The position numbers and the translations under genes were made by a program. From positions 261,764 through 325,763 of the forward strand of contig NZ_KN214136.1 of NCBI RefSeq assembly GCF_000763055.1: a stretch of DNA of 64,000 nt, in the 5' to 3' direction. Every line of letters starts with the position of its first letter. Position 1 is the first letter of the stretch. Positions 6,996 to 15,999 of the stretch are shown here, piece by piece. The stretch comes from Collinsella sp. 4_8_47FAA (GTDB lineage: Bacteria; Actinomycetota; Coriobacteriia; Coriobacteriales; Coriobacteriaceae). The notes below the pieces were generated by a model that ran no database searches, was not told where the DNA came from, and was given only the letters and a program-made list of their open reading frames with translations.

Positions 6996-9653
6996 ATGAG
7001 TGCTGACTACCCGTCAATGACTACGGCTGAGATCCGCTCCAAGTTCCTCAACTTCTTTGAGGAGCGCGGTCTTAAGCTCTATCCTTCTTCGTCCCTTGTT
7101 CCCGACGATCCCTCGCTGCTGCTTGCCAACGCCGGCATGAACCAGTTTAAGGAGTACTACCAGGGCAAGAAGACCATGAAGGAGATCGGCGCGATCTCCT
7201 GCCAGAAGTGCGTCCGCACCAACGACATCGACTGCATCGGCGAGGACGGCCGTCACCTGTCCTTCTTCGAGATGCTCGGCGACTTCTCTTTTGGCGGCGT
7301 CTCCAAGGAGCAGGCTTGCGCCTGGGCCTTTGAGCTCATCACCAAGGAGTTCAAGCTGCCGCTCGACCGCCTGTACTTCACCGTCTTTACCGAGGACGAC
7401 GAGACCCACGACGTGTGGCGTTCTCTGGGCGTTGCTGAGGACCACATCTCCCGCCTGGGCGAGGACGACAACTTCTGGGCCGCTGGCCCCACCGGCCCCT
7501 GCGGTCCGTGCTCCGAGATTTACTTTGACATGGGCGAGGAGGTCGGCTGCGGCAGCCCCGACTGCAAGCCCGGCTGCGACTGCGACCGCTTCCTGGAGTT
7601 CTGGAACCTCGTCTTTACCCAGTACGATCGCCAGGAGGACGGCTCCATGCCGGAGCTGCCGCACCGTAACCTCGATACGGGCATGGGCCTTGAGCGCATG
7701 GCCGCCATCATGCAGCACAAGACCGCCAACTACGACGGCGATCTGATGCAGCATCTCATCAAGCTGGGCGAGGAGATCAGCGGTAAGACCTATGACGCCG
7801 ACGATTACTCCGGTGCTAGCCGTTCTCTGCGCATCATCGCCGACCACTCCCGTGCCGTTGACTTTATGATCTCTGACGGCATCCTCCCCGGTAACGAGGG
7901 ACGCGAGTACGTCCTTCGCCGCCTGCTCCGCCGCGCCGTGTTCCACGGTCGCCTGTTGGGCATCGAGGGCGCCTTCCTGACCAAGTTCATCGACGAGGTT
8001 AACGCTCAGATGGGTGAGGCTTATCCCGAGCTGCTCAAGAATGTCGCGCTCGTCAAGGGTATCGTCGCCTCCGAGGAGGAGCGCTTCTCCACGACGCTCG
8101 ACAACGGCCGCGTCTATCTGGACGAGGCCCTGGCAGCGCTTGCCGAGGGCGCCGTGCTTCCGGGCGATGTTGCCTTTAAGCTGCACGACACCTTTGGTTT
8201 CCCCATCGACCTAACCGTCGAGATCGCCGGCACCGCTGGCCACGACGTCGACATGGACGGCTTCACTGCCTGCATGGAGGACCAGAAGGCCCGCGCCCGC
8301 GCCAATGCCAAGGGCGACGCCTGGGGCAGCTTCAACGACGTGTGGGTTGAGCTTTCCGACAAGGTCGCTGCGACCGAGTTCGACGGCTATGACAACGATG
8401 TGATCGAGGGCGCCAAGGTTGTCGCCATCGTGCGCAACGGCGAGTCCGTCGAGTCCGCTGCCGCCGGCGAGGACGTCGAGGTCGTGCTCGACCGCACCCC
8501 GTTCTATGCCGAGATGGGTGGCCAGCAAGGCGATGCCGGCAAGCTTTCCGCTGAGGGCGTTGTTCTGACCGTTGTCGACACCAAGAACCACAACGGCCTG
8601 TATGCTCATGTCGCGCACGTTGCCGATGGTACGCTGACTGTCGGTGCCGATGTTACCGCCGCGCTCGACGCTGAGCGCCGTGGCTTCCTGCGCCGCAACC
8701 ACACCGCCACGCACCTGCTCGACGCTGCCCTTAAGCAGGTCCTGGGCGAGCACGTCTCCCAGGCCGGCTCGCTGGTGACGCCCGAGCACCTGCGCTTTGA
8801 CTTTACGCACTTCGAGGCTCTGTCCTTCGAGCAGCTCAAGGCTGTCGAGGACCTGGTCAACCAGCAGATCTTCGCTTCCAAGCCGGTCGTGACCCGTGTC
8901 ATGGGCATCGACGAGGCTAAGGCTGCCGGCGCTGTCGCTCTGTTTGGAGAGAAGTACGGCGATGTCGTCCGCGTCGTCTCCGTGGGCGCCGAGGACCAGC
9001 CGTTCTCCCGCGAGCTCTGTGGTGGCACCCATGCCGCCAATACCGCCGAGATTGGCCTGTTCAAGATCATTTCCGAGTCCTCCACGGGCTCCAATGTCCG
9101 CCGTATCGAGGCCGTGACCTCTAAGGGTGCCCTCGACTACATGGCCGACCGCCTGGCGCTCGTTGACGCCGCCGCCGCTGCGCTCAAGTGCCGCGTCGAC
9201 GAGGTTCCCGCCCGCGTGGAGAACCTGCAGGCCGAGCTGCGCGAGACGTCCAACAAGCTCAAAAAGGCTCTGACCGGTGGCTCCTCCGACGCCATTTCCA
9301 GTGCCATCGAGGGTGCTGTCGAGCTCGGCGGCTACAAGCTAGTCGTCGCTGAGCTCCAGGGCCTTGAGGCTGCCGACCTGCGCAACGTATGGGATACCGT
9401 GCATCAGAAGGTCGCCGGCCCTGTCGCTTGTGTCGTCGCCAGCGTGACTGAGAAGGGCACTCCGGCCCTGCTCGCTGCCGGCTCCGATGACGCCGTCAAG
9501 GCCGGTTTCCACGCCGGTAACGTGATCAAGCAGATCGCGGGTCTGGTCGACGGTCGCGGTGGCGGTCGTCCCAACATGGCCCAGGCCGGTGGCAAGAATG
9601 CTGCCGGCATCGCCGATGCCCTCGCGGCCGCTAAGACCGCGCTCGGCGCCTAA
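6996..9653 (+). CDS. alaS: Alanyl-tRNA synthetase
   Basis: An 885-residue class II synthetase of normal length. Motif 1 and 2 regions are present near the N-terminus (FLNFFEERG, SSSLVP, NAGMNQFK). The editing domain zinc motif HTATHLL is near residue 570, with CGGTH near 675. The C-terminal DHHA1 domain ends with the expected GGGRPNMAQAGG. The ATG at 6996 follows GAGGAG (6981-6986). It charges tRNA-Ala and clears mischarged Ser/Gly. No T-box leader is seen in the 70 bases upstream. ruvX follows 17 bases downstream. Confidence 0.97.
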   Translation: MSADYPSMTTAEIRSKFLNFFEERGLKLYPSSSLVPDDPSLLLANAGMNQFKEYYQGKKTMKEIGAISCQKCVRTNDIDCIGEDGRHLSFFEMLGDFSFGGVSKEQACAWAFELITKEFKLPLDRLYFTVFTEDDETHDVWRSLGVAEDHISRLGEDDNFWAAGPTGPCGPCSEIYFDMGEEVGCGSPDCKPGCDCDRFLEFWNLVFTQYDRQEDGSMPELPHRNLDTGMGLERMAAIMQHKTANYDGDLMQHLIKLGEEISGKTYDADDYSGASRSLRIIADHSRAVDFMISDGILPGNEGREYVLRRLLRRAVFHGRLLGIEGAFLTKFIDEVNAQMGEAYPELLKNVALVKGIVASEEERFSTTLDNGRVYLDEALAALAEGAVLPGDVAFKLHDTFGFPIDLTVEIAGTAGHDVDMDGFTACMEDQKARARANAKGDAWGSFNDVWVELSDKVAATEFDGYDNDVIEGAKVVAIVRNGESVESAAAGEDVEVVLDRTPFYAEMGGQQGDAGKLSAEGVVLTVVDTKNHNGLYAHVAHVADGTLTVGADVTAALDAERRGFLRRNHTATHLLDAALKQVLGEHVSQAGSLVTPEHLRFDFTHFEALSFEQLKAVEDLVNQQIFASKPVVTRVMGIDEAKAAGAVALFGEKYGDVVRVVSVGAEDQPFSRELCGGTHAANTAEIGLFKIISESSTGSNVRRIEAVTSKGALDYMADRLALVDAAAAALKCRVDEVPARVENLQAELRETSNKLKKALTGGSSDAISSAIEGAVELGGYKLVVAELQGLEAADLRNVWDTVHQKVAGPVACVVASVTEKGTPALLAAGSDDAVKAGFHAGNVIKQIAGLVDGRGGGRPNMAQAGGKNAAGIADALAAAKTALGA

Positions 9654-9670
9654 GAATCTAAGAAGTCGCT

Positions 9671-10099
9671 GTGGTTGCGCTCGCGCTGGACATAGGGGAG
9701 ACCAGGATTGGCATCGCCGTCTCGAGCCGTGATGGCAAGATGGCGATGCCTGTCAAGGTGCTTCCGGCTGCCGAGGTCACCGGTATGGCCAAGACGTTCC
9801 GCTACCTGGTTGAGGACTATGAGCCCGACATCCTGGTAAGCGGACGTCCCCTGACCATGGCCGGTGAGCCCGGCCCTCAGGCCGAGCGCGTTGCCGCTGT
9901 GGCGCAAAAGATTGCCGACGAGCTCGATCTTCCGTTGGAGTTTGAGGACGAGCGTCTGTCCTCGCAAGAGGCTAAGCGTATCCTGCGCGAGCAGGGCCTC
10001 AACGAAAAGCAGATGAGGGGCAAGATCGACATGATTGCCGCCAGCCTGTTTTTGCAGACGTGGCTCGATCGTAAAAACGAGGAGGTTTCGCATGCCTAG
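9671..10099 (+). CDS. ruvX: Putative pre-16S rRNA nuclease / Holliday junction resolvase-like YqgF (RuvX)
   Basis: A 142-residue RNase H-fold protein. The first acidic residue is in ALDIGETRIGIAVS, the family's second conserved block is SGRPLTMAGEPGPQA, and the final acidic motif lies near DERLSSQEA/KIDMIAA. YqgF trims the 5' end of pre-16S rRNA. The start is GTG at 9671. alaS-yqgF-mltG is a frequent order in Gram-positive genomes. The gene overlaps mltG by 8 bases. Confidence 0.9.
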   Translation: MVALALDIGETRIGIAVSSRDGKMAMPVKVLPAAEVTGMAKTFRYLVEDYEPDILVSGRPLTMAGEPGPQAERVAAVAQKIADELDLPLEFEDERLSSQEAKRILREQGLNEKQMRGKIDMIAASLFLQTWLDRKNEEVSHA

Positions 10100-11477
10100 C
10101 GCTTCCGATCCGCGCCAGCAGAATCGTACACGGCAGCCGGCGTCGCGCCCTGCCCAGCCTGGCCAGCGTCCGGCACAGCCGACGCAGCGTGCAGCTCAGC
10201 CTGCCGCGCGCCCGGCGCAGTCCTTCTCTCATTCGGCCCAACCTGTTCAACGGACGGGTCAGCAGCCTTCTGCTCGTTCGGCCCAGCCTGCAGGCGGTAC
10301 CCGCTTTAAGCAGCAGGCATCTACCCAGCGAGTGCAGGCCCCCCAGTCGCATTCGCATCACGCTCTCGGTTCCCACGGCGTTGCTCCGGCTACGCGCTCG
10401 AGCTATAACACGCACGTCCGCCGTGGTACACAAAAGAAAAGCTCCCCGGTGCCTATGATTATCGGTGGCGTCGTCGCCGTGCTTGCGCTTGTCGCGATCG
10501 TTTTCTTTGTCGTGCCAGCCGTCAAGGGCTTCTTTGGCGGTGAGGATGCGAAAGTCGCTGCTGGCCAGCAAGTTACTATCACGATTCCCGACGGTGCCTC
10601 GGGCGATACTATCGCCTCGATTCTCTCTGAGAACCATATCGTCGAAAATCCCAAGGATTACTATGCGGCGGTGAAAAAGCTCAACGCGGATATGTCGCTC
10701 AAGCCTGGTGATTATTCGTTCACTACACTCATGGATGCGACCAAGGTTGTTCAGCAGCTCATGGAAGGCCCCAACGCGGGCTCCAATGCGCTGACTATCC
10801 CTGAGGGCCTAACGGTCGATCAAGTCGCCGACCGTGTGGCCCAGGCCTACGACAGCATCTCTAAGGAAGACTTCCTCAACCAGGCCAAGGCCTCCAACTA
10901 CGTTGACGACTATAGCTTCCTTAAGGGCGCCGCCAACGATTCGCTCGAGGGTTTCTTGTTCCCCAAGACCTATTCGCTGGGCGATTCGCCGACGGCCGAT
11001 GACGTGATTCGCGCCATGCTCGATCAGTTTAAGACCGAGTACAAGTCGCTTGACTTTGCGAGCTGCGAAGCCAAGATCAAGGAACGCTACGGCGTGGAGA
11101 TGTCCGACTACGACATCGTCAACTTGGCCTCTATCGTTGAGCGCGAGGGCCTCAACGCCGATCAACGTGCGCACGTGGCCTCGGTCTTCTACAACCGCCT
11201 TGCCGGCAAACTCGACGGTCTGCGCTATCTCAACAGCGATGCGACCATGATGTATGTCACCGGTGGCGAGGTTACCGCCGACGACCTGCAGAGCGATAGT
11301 CCGTATAACACCTATAAGCACGAGGGCCTACCGCCCGCGCCCATCTGCTCTCCGTCGCTCGAGGCACTCAAGGCCACGCTTGAGCCGACCGACTCCGATG
11401 ACCTGTATTTCTACATTACGCAGGACGAGGAGTACTTCTCGCAAACCTACGAAGAGCATCAACAGTCTTGGAATTAG
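10092..11477 (+). CDS. mltG: Endolytic murein transglycosylase MltG
   Basis: A 461-residue protein. It has a long cytoplasmic N-terminal region (about 1-115) rich in AQP/QR/RP repeats, a single membrane segment (about 118-140), and then the YceG/MltG domain. ASIVEREG carries the catalytic Glu, and SPYNTYKHEGLPPAPI is the family C-terminal signature. MltG cleaves nascent glycan strands and sets chain length. The Gln/Pro-rich N-terminus is a lineage extension of low complexity. It overlaps ruvX and is followed one base later by yqeG. Confidence 0.93.
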   Translation: MPSASDPRQQNRTRQPASRPAQPGQRPAQPTQRAAQPAARPAQSFSHSAQPVQRTGQQPSARSAQPAGGTRFKQQASTQRVQAPQSHSHHALGSHGVAPATRSSYNTHVRRGTQKKSSPVPMIIGGVVAVLALVAIVFFVVPAVKGFFGGEDAKVAAGQQVTITIPDGASGDTIASILSENHIVENPKDYYAAVKKLNADMSLKPGDYSFTTLMDATKVVQQLMEGPNAGSNALTIPEGLTVDQVADRVAQAYDSISKEDFLNQAKASNYVDDYSFLKGAANDSLEGFLFPKTYSLGDSPTADDVIRAMLDQFKTEYKSLDFASCEAKIKERYGVEMSDYDIVNLASIVEREGLNADQRAHVASVFYNRLAGKLDGLRYLNSDATMMYVTGGEVTADDLQSDSPYNTYKHEGLPPAPICSPSLEALKATLEPTDSDDLYFYITQDEEYFSQTYEEHQQSWN

Positions 11478-11478
11478 C

Positions 11479-11976
11479 ATGAGGATTTTTAGCCCCAAAC
11501 GATACGTTGCCTCGGTCGATCGCATCGATCTCGATACCCTGTGGGCCGACGGCAAACGCGCCATTCTGCTCGATCGCGATAACACCCTGGTGCCGCGCGA
11601 CACTGAGCAGGTCCCCGCCGCGATTTCCGCTTGGCTCGACGCCGCCCGCGCCAAAGGCTTTAAGCTGTGCATGGTGTCCAATAACTGGCATCGCGACCAG
11701 GTCATGGCGTCGGCACGCGAGCTGGGACTCGAGGCCATCAGCCACGCCATGAAGCCGGCGCCGTTTGCCCTCAAGGCGGGTCTTAAGCGCCTCGGCGCCA
11801 CGGCTGACGAGGCGGTGCTGATCGGTGATCAGCTCTACACGGACGTGTGGAGCGGCAACTTCGCCGGCGTCGATACCATTCTGGTCAAGCCGCAGGCAAC
11901 CCAGGACCTGTGGTATACGCAGATCTTCCGTATCTTTGAGCGCCGGGCCCTGCGCGACCTTCCCTGCGAGGAATAG
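11479..11976 (+). CDS. YqeG family HAD IIIA-type phosphatase
   Basis: A 165-residue HAD phosphatase. Motif I is LLDRDNTLV (nucleophile Asp and general acid Asp), motif II lies at MVSNN, the conserved Lys is in HAMKPAP, and motif III is IGDQLYTDVWSG. Close relatives include YqeG of Bacillus and mitochondrial PGP phosphatase, so phosphatidylglycerol-phosphate dephosphorylation is a possible role. The ATG at 11479 comes right after the mltG stop. Confidence 0.88.
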   Translation: MRIFSPKRYVASVDRIDLDTLWADGKRAILLDRDNTLVPRDTEQVPAAISAWLDAARAKGFKLCMVSNNWHRDQVMASARELGLEAISHAMKPAPFALKAGLKRLGATADEAVLIGDQLYTDVWSGNFAGVDTILVKPQATQDLWYTQIFRIFERRALRDLPCEE

Positions 11977-11984
11977 GTTTCGCC

Positions 11985-12518
11985 ATGTCTCAGCACATCA
12001 AACACGGCTGCGACCATATCTTCTTTATCGGCTTTTTGGGCGCGGGCAAATCGACGCTCGCGCGCAACGTCGGCACCATGTTCAAGCGGCGTTTTATCGA
12101 TACCGACCGCCTGGTCGTGCGCCGTTGCGGTAAGTCGGTAACCGAGATTTTTGAGACCGAGGGCGAGGATCGTTTTCGTGAGCTCGAGACCTCGGCGCTC
12201 CGTTCGCTCCAAAGTGAGCGCAGCCTGTTGGTTTCGTGCGGGGGCGGTATCGTCGAGACGCCGGTGAATATTGAGCTGATGCACGAAATGGGTACGTGCG
12301 TGTACCTCGAGGGCGACTTCGAGGATTCGATTCGCCAGATTCGTCGGTCCGACACGCGCCCCGATTTCCGTTCGCCCGAGCACGCTGCGCGCCTGTTTGA
12401 GCATCGCCGTCCGCTGTATCGCCAGGCCGCCGACCTTACCCTTGATATTCGCAACAAGTCCTTCGAGGACGTTTCCTACCTTTGTGCCGAGATGCTTTTG
12501 GAGCGTGGACTGCTATGA
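11985..12518 (+). CDS. aroK: Shikimate kinase
   Basis: A 177-residue P-loop kinase. Walker A is GFLGAGKST, the shikimate-binding Asp/Arg are in FIDTDRL and FRELE, and SCGGGIVET is the glycine motif typical of AroK. It phosphorylates shikimate in chorismate synthesis. It overlaps by 4 bases (ATGA) the downstream AroB-fold gene, as in ordinary aroK-aroB operons. Confidence 0.92.
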   Translation: MSQHIKHGCDHIFFIGFLGAGKSTLARNVGTMFKRRFIDTDRLVVRRCGKSVTEIFETEGEDRFRELETSALRSLQSERSLLVSCGGGIVETPVNIELMHEMGTCVYLEGDFEDSIRQIRRSDTRPDFRSPEHAARLFEHRRPLYRQAADLTLDIRNKSFEDVSYLCAEMLLERGLL

Positions 12519-13624
12519 TTCGCCGTCAACTGATCAATTTCCAAAACCGCAGTGTCGATGTCCGCGTCGGATTGGGCGCGTTCGATGAGCTGTCGCGCAT
12601 GTTTGCCTCGGCTGTGGGCAAGCCTAAGCGCGCAATGGTGGTTTGGAACTCCGCCACATCCGAGCGTTTTGGTGAGGTCGTCGAGCATGCGCTGGTCGAC
12701 GCCGGTTTTGTCGTGTCGCCGCTAGTCCTCGAGGTTTCGCCTGCCGGTGCTACGCTGGCCGATGCCGATACCGTCTTTGGCGCCCTTTCGGCTAACGGCA
12801 TTACCTGCGACGATCTCGTTGTCGCTGTCGGCGACACAGCGACCTGCTCGGTTGTTAGCTGGTGCGCCAACCAGTGGTGTGGCCGAACCGAGTGCGCGTT
12901 GCTGCCGACGACCTTCGATGCAATGCTCACGGTCGCGACGACCATGAAGCCGCTCGTCGCTTCGTCGGCCAATGCGCTTCCCGCCATCGCGTTCCGTCCC
13001 GAACCGGGCTTGGTCGTGTGTGACCTCGACCTTGTTCGCGAGGCGGACCCCGAGGACCTCAAGCTCGGCTATGTGGTACTTGTTGGCACCATGCTTTCGA
13101 GCAGCAAGTCCCGCTGGAATCAGTTTACTGAGACCGTCCCCGAGATTCTCGCGGGCGAGGAGGTCGCGCTCGTCAATGCCGTTCAATGGTCTCAGACTGC
13201 CCGCAAGGACGTACTGATGGCCACGAACCCGAGCGCCCGCCATGCGCTCGATTTTGGCAAGACGGGGGAGCGTACCTTGCGCGCTTGCTTGGGCGATGCC
13301 GCTTCGCAGGTCCCTGCCTACCAGCTGTTGTCCGAGGGCATGCGCTTTGAGGCGCGCCTAGCACATGACGCCTGCGACTTCGATATCGATTACGTTTTTG
13401 AGGTCGATGACTGCCTGGAGGACTTTGGTATCGAGGAACTTGCCTTCGATCTGGAGCCTGCCGCATATATCGAGGAGTTCCGCAAGCAGCAGTTTGCACG
13501 CTCGAACCGCAGCATGTTGCCGCTGCCCGCGGCGCTCGGCGCCATTCGTCTAACGAGCGTTGAGGACGAGGTTCTTGAACGCCACGCTCATGCCTACTTG
13601 GCTTCTCGCAAAGAACTTCTCTAA
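12515..13624 (+). CDS. 3-dehydroquinate synthase-fold protein lacking AroB catalytic residues
   Basis: A 369-residue protein in the usual aroB position, with the AroB layout: an N-terminal NAD-type domain, a PTTF block at the place of PTTLLAQVDSSVGGKT, and VVCDLD where AroB has VVVDLD. The key residues are gone. The GGG(V/I)xGD loop reads AVGDTATC, the GGKTxVN substrate loop reads TVATTMKP, the AEVIKYG zinc-ligand Glu is replaced in LGYVVLVGT, and NxGHTFGHAIE has become DFGKTGERTLRA, losing both zinc-binding His. The reading frame is intact, so it is a maintained pseudoenzyme or has a new activity. A true AroB would have to be encoded elsewhere. Confidence 0.75.
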   Translation: MIRRQLINFQNRSVDVRVGLGAFDELSRMFASAVGKPKRAMVVWNSATSERFGEVVEHALVDAGFVVSPLVLEVSPAGATLADADTVFGALSANGITCDDLVVAVGDTATCSVVSWCANQWCGRTECALLPTTFDAMLTVATTMKPLVASSANALPAIAFRPEPGLVVCDLDLVREADPEDLKLGYVVLVGTMLSSSKSRWNQFTETVPEILAGEEVALVNAVQWSQTARKDVLMATNPSARHALDFGKTGERTLRACLGDAASQVPAYQLLSEGMRFEARLAHDACDFDIDYVFEVDDCLEDFGIEELAFDLEPAAYIEEFRKQQFARSNRSMLPLPAALGAIRLTSVEDEVLERHAHAYLASRKELL

Positions 13625-13661
13625 GATTTATTGACATCCATCGTCTTTCGTATCATGTTGA

Positions 13662-13724
13662 GGGGCGGGTTTTCAATCGGTTGCGGATCGCATACGATTC
13701 CGTACATTGATTGAGACCCGTCCC
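13662..13724 (+). ncRNA. Two-tier stem structure in the leader of the M24 peptidase gene
   Basis: The arm at 13662-13678 pairs with 13709-13724 (one bulge, G-T pairs). Inside it CGGATCG and CGATTCCG form a second stem around CATA. A TTGACA box lies at 13631-13636, just after the previous stop, so the structure is probably within the transcript leader. Only a short T-run (CTTTAT) follows. It could be a weak terminator of the aro operon, an attenuator or a stabilising leader. Confidence 0.4.
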
Positions 13725-13756
13725 GTCTTTATAGAGACAACAAGAAAGGAATCTGC

Positions 13757-14887
13757 ATGTCTGAGTTTGCTGCCGGTCCTGCCGGTCGTATCGAGCGTGT
13801 CCGTGCCCTTATGGCCGAGCGTGGCTACGACGCCATCGTGGTGCGCGACGAGGCCAACCTTCGTTGGCTTACGGGCGTGAAGGGCGTCTTCGACTACACC
13901 TTCGAGTTCCCGCACGCTGCGTTTATTACGGCCGACCAGTGCCTGTTCCACACCGACTCGCGCTACCTCAACAGCTTTGAGGAGAACACGCCCGCTGGCA
14001 GCCCCTGGGTCTACGACATGGACGAGGGCACCATCCCCGGTTGGGTCGCCGGCAAGATCGCGGCCAACAAGTGTCGCGTCTGCGCTGTCGAGGACGACAT
14101 GCAGATCAACTTCTACCAGGGTATTCTGCGTGATCTGGAGGACCGTTCCGTCGCCTGCATGTTGCCGCTGATGCATGATGACATCCGCAAGATGCGCGCC
14201 ATCAAGGACTCCGAGGAGATCGAGCTCATGCGCCATGCGCAGTCGATCACCGATGCCGCCTTCCAGCATATGCTCGGTTTTATTAAACCCGGCATGACCG
14301 AGAAGCAGGTTCGCAACGAGCTCGAGAACTTTATGTTCGCCAACGGCGCCGACAGCCTGGCCTTCGGCTCTATCGTGGCGAGCGGTCCCAACACCGCCAA
14401 CCCGCATGCCGTGCCGAGTGACCGTGTCATCGAGAAGGGCGACTTTGTCCTCATGGATTACGGCGCGGGCTACTGCGATTATCGTTCCGACATGACGCGC
14501 ACCGTCGTGATGGGCGAGCCTACCCAGGAGCAGCTCGACCTGTACGCGCTCGTGCGCCGCACCCACGAGGAGTGCGTCGCCGCCATCCATCCGGGCGTCG
14601 AGGGCAACGACATTTTCAAGCTTTCCAAGAAGATCATCGGCGATGCCGGCTATGGCGATTACTACAACCATGGCTTGGGTCACGGCGTGGGCATCGACAT
14701 CCATGAGCTGCCCAACTTCAACCGCAGCAAGAACATCATCGAGGTCGGCTCGGTTATCACCATGGAGCCCGGCGTGTACCTGCCCGGTGTGGGCGGCGTG
14801 CGCCTGGAGGACTACGGCGTGGTCACCGAGAACGGCTACGAGCCCTTCACCAAGACGCCGCATGACCTCCACGTCATCGATTGCTAG
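13757..14887 (+). CDS. Xaa-Pro peptidase, M24B family
   Basis: A 376-residue metallopeptidase with a creatinase-type N-terminal domain (about 1-130) and a pita-bread catalytic domain. The five metal ligands are visible: Asp in [17 protein letters not shown] (two), His in [10 protein letters not shown], Glu in [10 protein letters not shown] and Glu in RLEDYGVV. It removes an N-terminal residue preceding proline or splits X-Pro dipeptides, probably in the cytoplasm since no signal peptide is seen. AAAGGAA precedes the ATG. A terminator at 14911-14953 ends the transcript. Confidence 0.92.
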   Translation: MSEFAAGPAGRIERVRALMAERGYDAIVVRDEANLRWLTGVKGVFDYTFEFPHAAFITADQCLFHTDSRYLNSFEENTPAGSPWVYDMDEGTIPGWVAGKIAANKCRVCAVEDDMQINFYQGILRDLEDRSVACMLPLMHDDIRKMRAIKDSEEIELMRHAQSITDAAFQHMLGFIKPGMTEKQVRNELENFMFANGADSLAFGSIVASGPNTANPHAVPSDRVIEKGDFVLMDYGAGYCDYRSDMTRTVVMGEPTQEQLDLYALVRRTHEECVAAIHPGVEGNDIFKLSKKIIGDAGYGDYYNHGLGHGVGIDIHELPNFNRSKNIIEVGSVITMEPGVYLPGVGGVRLEDYGVVTENGYEPFTKTPHDLHVIDC

Positions 14888-14910
14888 CCCATTTCGATAG
14901 ATTTTTGGGG

Positions 14911-14953
14911 CGGGGCGTCCGGATCGATTCGGACGCCCCGCGTTCTCTTTTTA
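14911..14953 (+). terminator. Rho-independent terminator after the M24 peptidase gene
   Basis: CGGGGCGTCCG (14911-14921) pairs perfectly with CGGACGCCCCG (14930-14940) over an 8-base loop, followed by CGTTCTCTTTTT. Confidence 0.9.
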
Positions 14954-14960
14954 TGCGCTC

Positions 14961-14989
14961 GCTGCAGGCGCCGTCTGCAAGTGTATAAT
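14961..14989 (+). promoter_or_regulatory. Promoter upstream of efp
   Basis: A consensus TATAAT -10 box lies at 14984-14989. At 17-base spacing the -35 position (14961-14966, GCTGCA) is poor. It would start transcription about 50 bases before efp. Confidence 0.55.
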
Positions 14990-15046
14990 TTCGGTCGTAT
15001 GTAATTTGGACGCTTGTGCGTTCTGCCCATAACAAGAAAGGTCGCT

Positions 15047-15610
15047 ATGCCTACCATTTCCACCGCCGACTTCAAGAACGGCCTCGGTCTCCGCATTAAG
15101 GACAAGGTCTACACCATCGTCGAGTTCCAGCATGTTAAGCCGGGCAAGGGCGGCGCGTTTGTGCGCTACAAGACCCGCGACATCAAGAGCGGCCGCGTCG
15201 TCGAGAACACCTGCAACGCCGGCACCAAGTTCGAGAGCGTTATGCTCACCACCCGTGAGTTCCAGTACCTCTACAACGATGGCGCCGACTACATCTTCAT
15301 GGACAATGAGACCTATGAGCAGGTTCCCGTTCCCGAGAACATGGTGGGCGAGAACTCCAAGTGGCTGCGCGAGAACGACATCTGCCAGCTGCTCTTTGCC
15401 GACGATGAGCTCATGGGCGTGACCCCGCCGATGTTCATCGAGACCACCATCGTCCAGACCGACCCGGGCTTTAAGGGCGACACCGTCCAGGGTTCCACCA
15501 AGCCGGCCACGATCGACACCGGCGCTGTCATCCAGGTCCCCATGTACCTCAACGAGGGCGAGGTCATCAAGGTTGACACCCGCGACGGCAAGTTCGTCTC
15601 CCGCGTCTAG
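15047..15610 (+). CDS. efp: Translation elongation factor P
   Basis: A 187-residue EF-P with its three beta-barrel domains and normal length. The loop that enters the peptidyl-transferase centre reads KPGKGGAF, with Lys34 at the tip where many bacteria carry a modification. It relieves ribosome stalling at polyproline. The ATG at 15047 follows AAGAAAGG. It is the first gene of a run efp-asp23-nusB-xseB-tlyA-nadK-recN with small gaps or overlaps. No EF-P lysine-modification genes are visible in the window. Confidence 0.96.
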   Translation: MPTISTADFKNGLGLRIKDKVYTIVEFQHVKPGKGGAFVRYKTRDIKSGRVVENTCNAGTKFESVMLTTREFQYLYNDGADYIFMDNETYEQVPVPENMVGENSKWLRENDICQLLFADDELMGVTPPMFIETTIVQTDPGFKGDTVQGSTKPATIDTGAVIQVPMYLNEGEVIKVDTRDGKFVSRV

Positions 15611-15633
15611 CACCAACTCTTCTAGGAGGACTC

Positions 15634-15996
15634 ATGCCCCAGGAAATCAAGATTGACGGCATCGGCATTTCGCCCGATGTTCTGACCGCCATCGTTTCGC
15701 GCGCCGTGTCGGATGTCGAGGGCATCGCCTCCGTTGGCGTCAAGGACCTTGCCACCAACCTTGTCTCCATGATGCTCTCGTCCAAGGCCCCGGCTTCCGA
15801 GCCGGCGGTCGAGGCCGAGGTCATCGGCGACAAGCTCGCACTCACCGTGCGCGTCGTGGTGTTCTTTGGCTATCCGTTCAAGAAACTCGCCGAGGCCGTT
15901 CGCGCTGCCGTGGTCGCCGCCATCGATGCCCAGGTTGGCGTTGAGGTCGAGCGCGTTGACGTTTGCATCGACGGCCTCGTTTTCCCCAAGGAGTAA
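15634..15996 (+). CDS. Asp23/Gls24 family envelope stress protein
   Basis: A 120-residue protein matching the Asp23/Gls24 family: ISPDVLTAIVSRAVSDVEGIASVG at the start (family conserved in pieces), then the beta-strand-rich core and a C-terminal helix ending VDVCIDGLVF. Members are small, membrane-tethered proteins linked to envelope stress. AGGAGG precedes the ATG. Position between efp and nusB is conserved in many Gram-positive bacteria. Confidence 0.88.
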   Translation: MPQEIKIDGIGISPDVLTAIVSRAVSDVEGIASVGVKDLATNLVSMMLSSKAPASEPAVEAEVIGDKLALTVRVVVFFGYPFKKLAEAVRAAVVAAIDAQVGVEVERVDVCIDGLVFPKE

Positions 15997-15999
15997 CCT

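Noticed and set aside
7014-8186. Open frame of 390 codons on the minus strand opposite alaS
   Set aside because: Low-complexity Val/Leu/Ala product typical of antisense frames; alaS explains the region.
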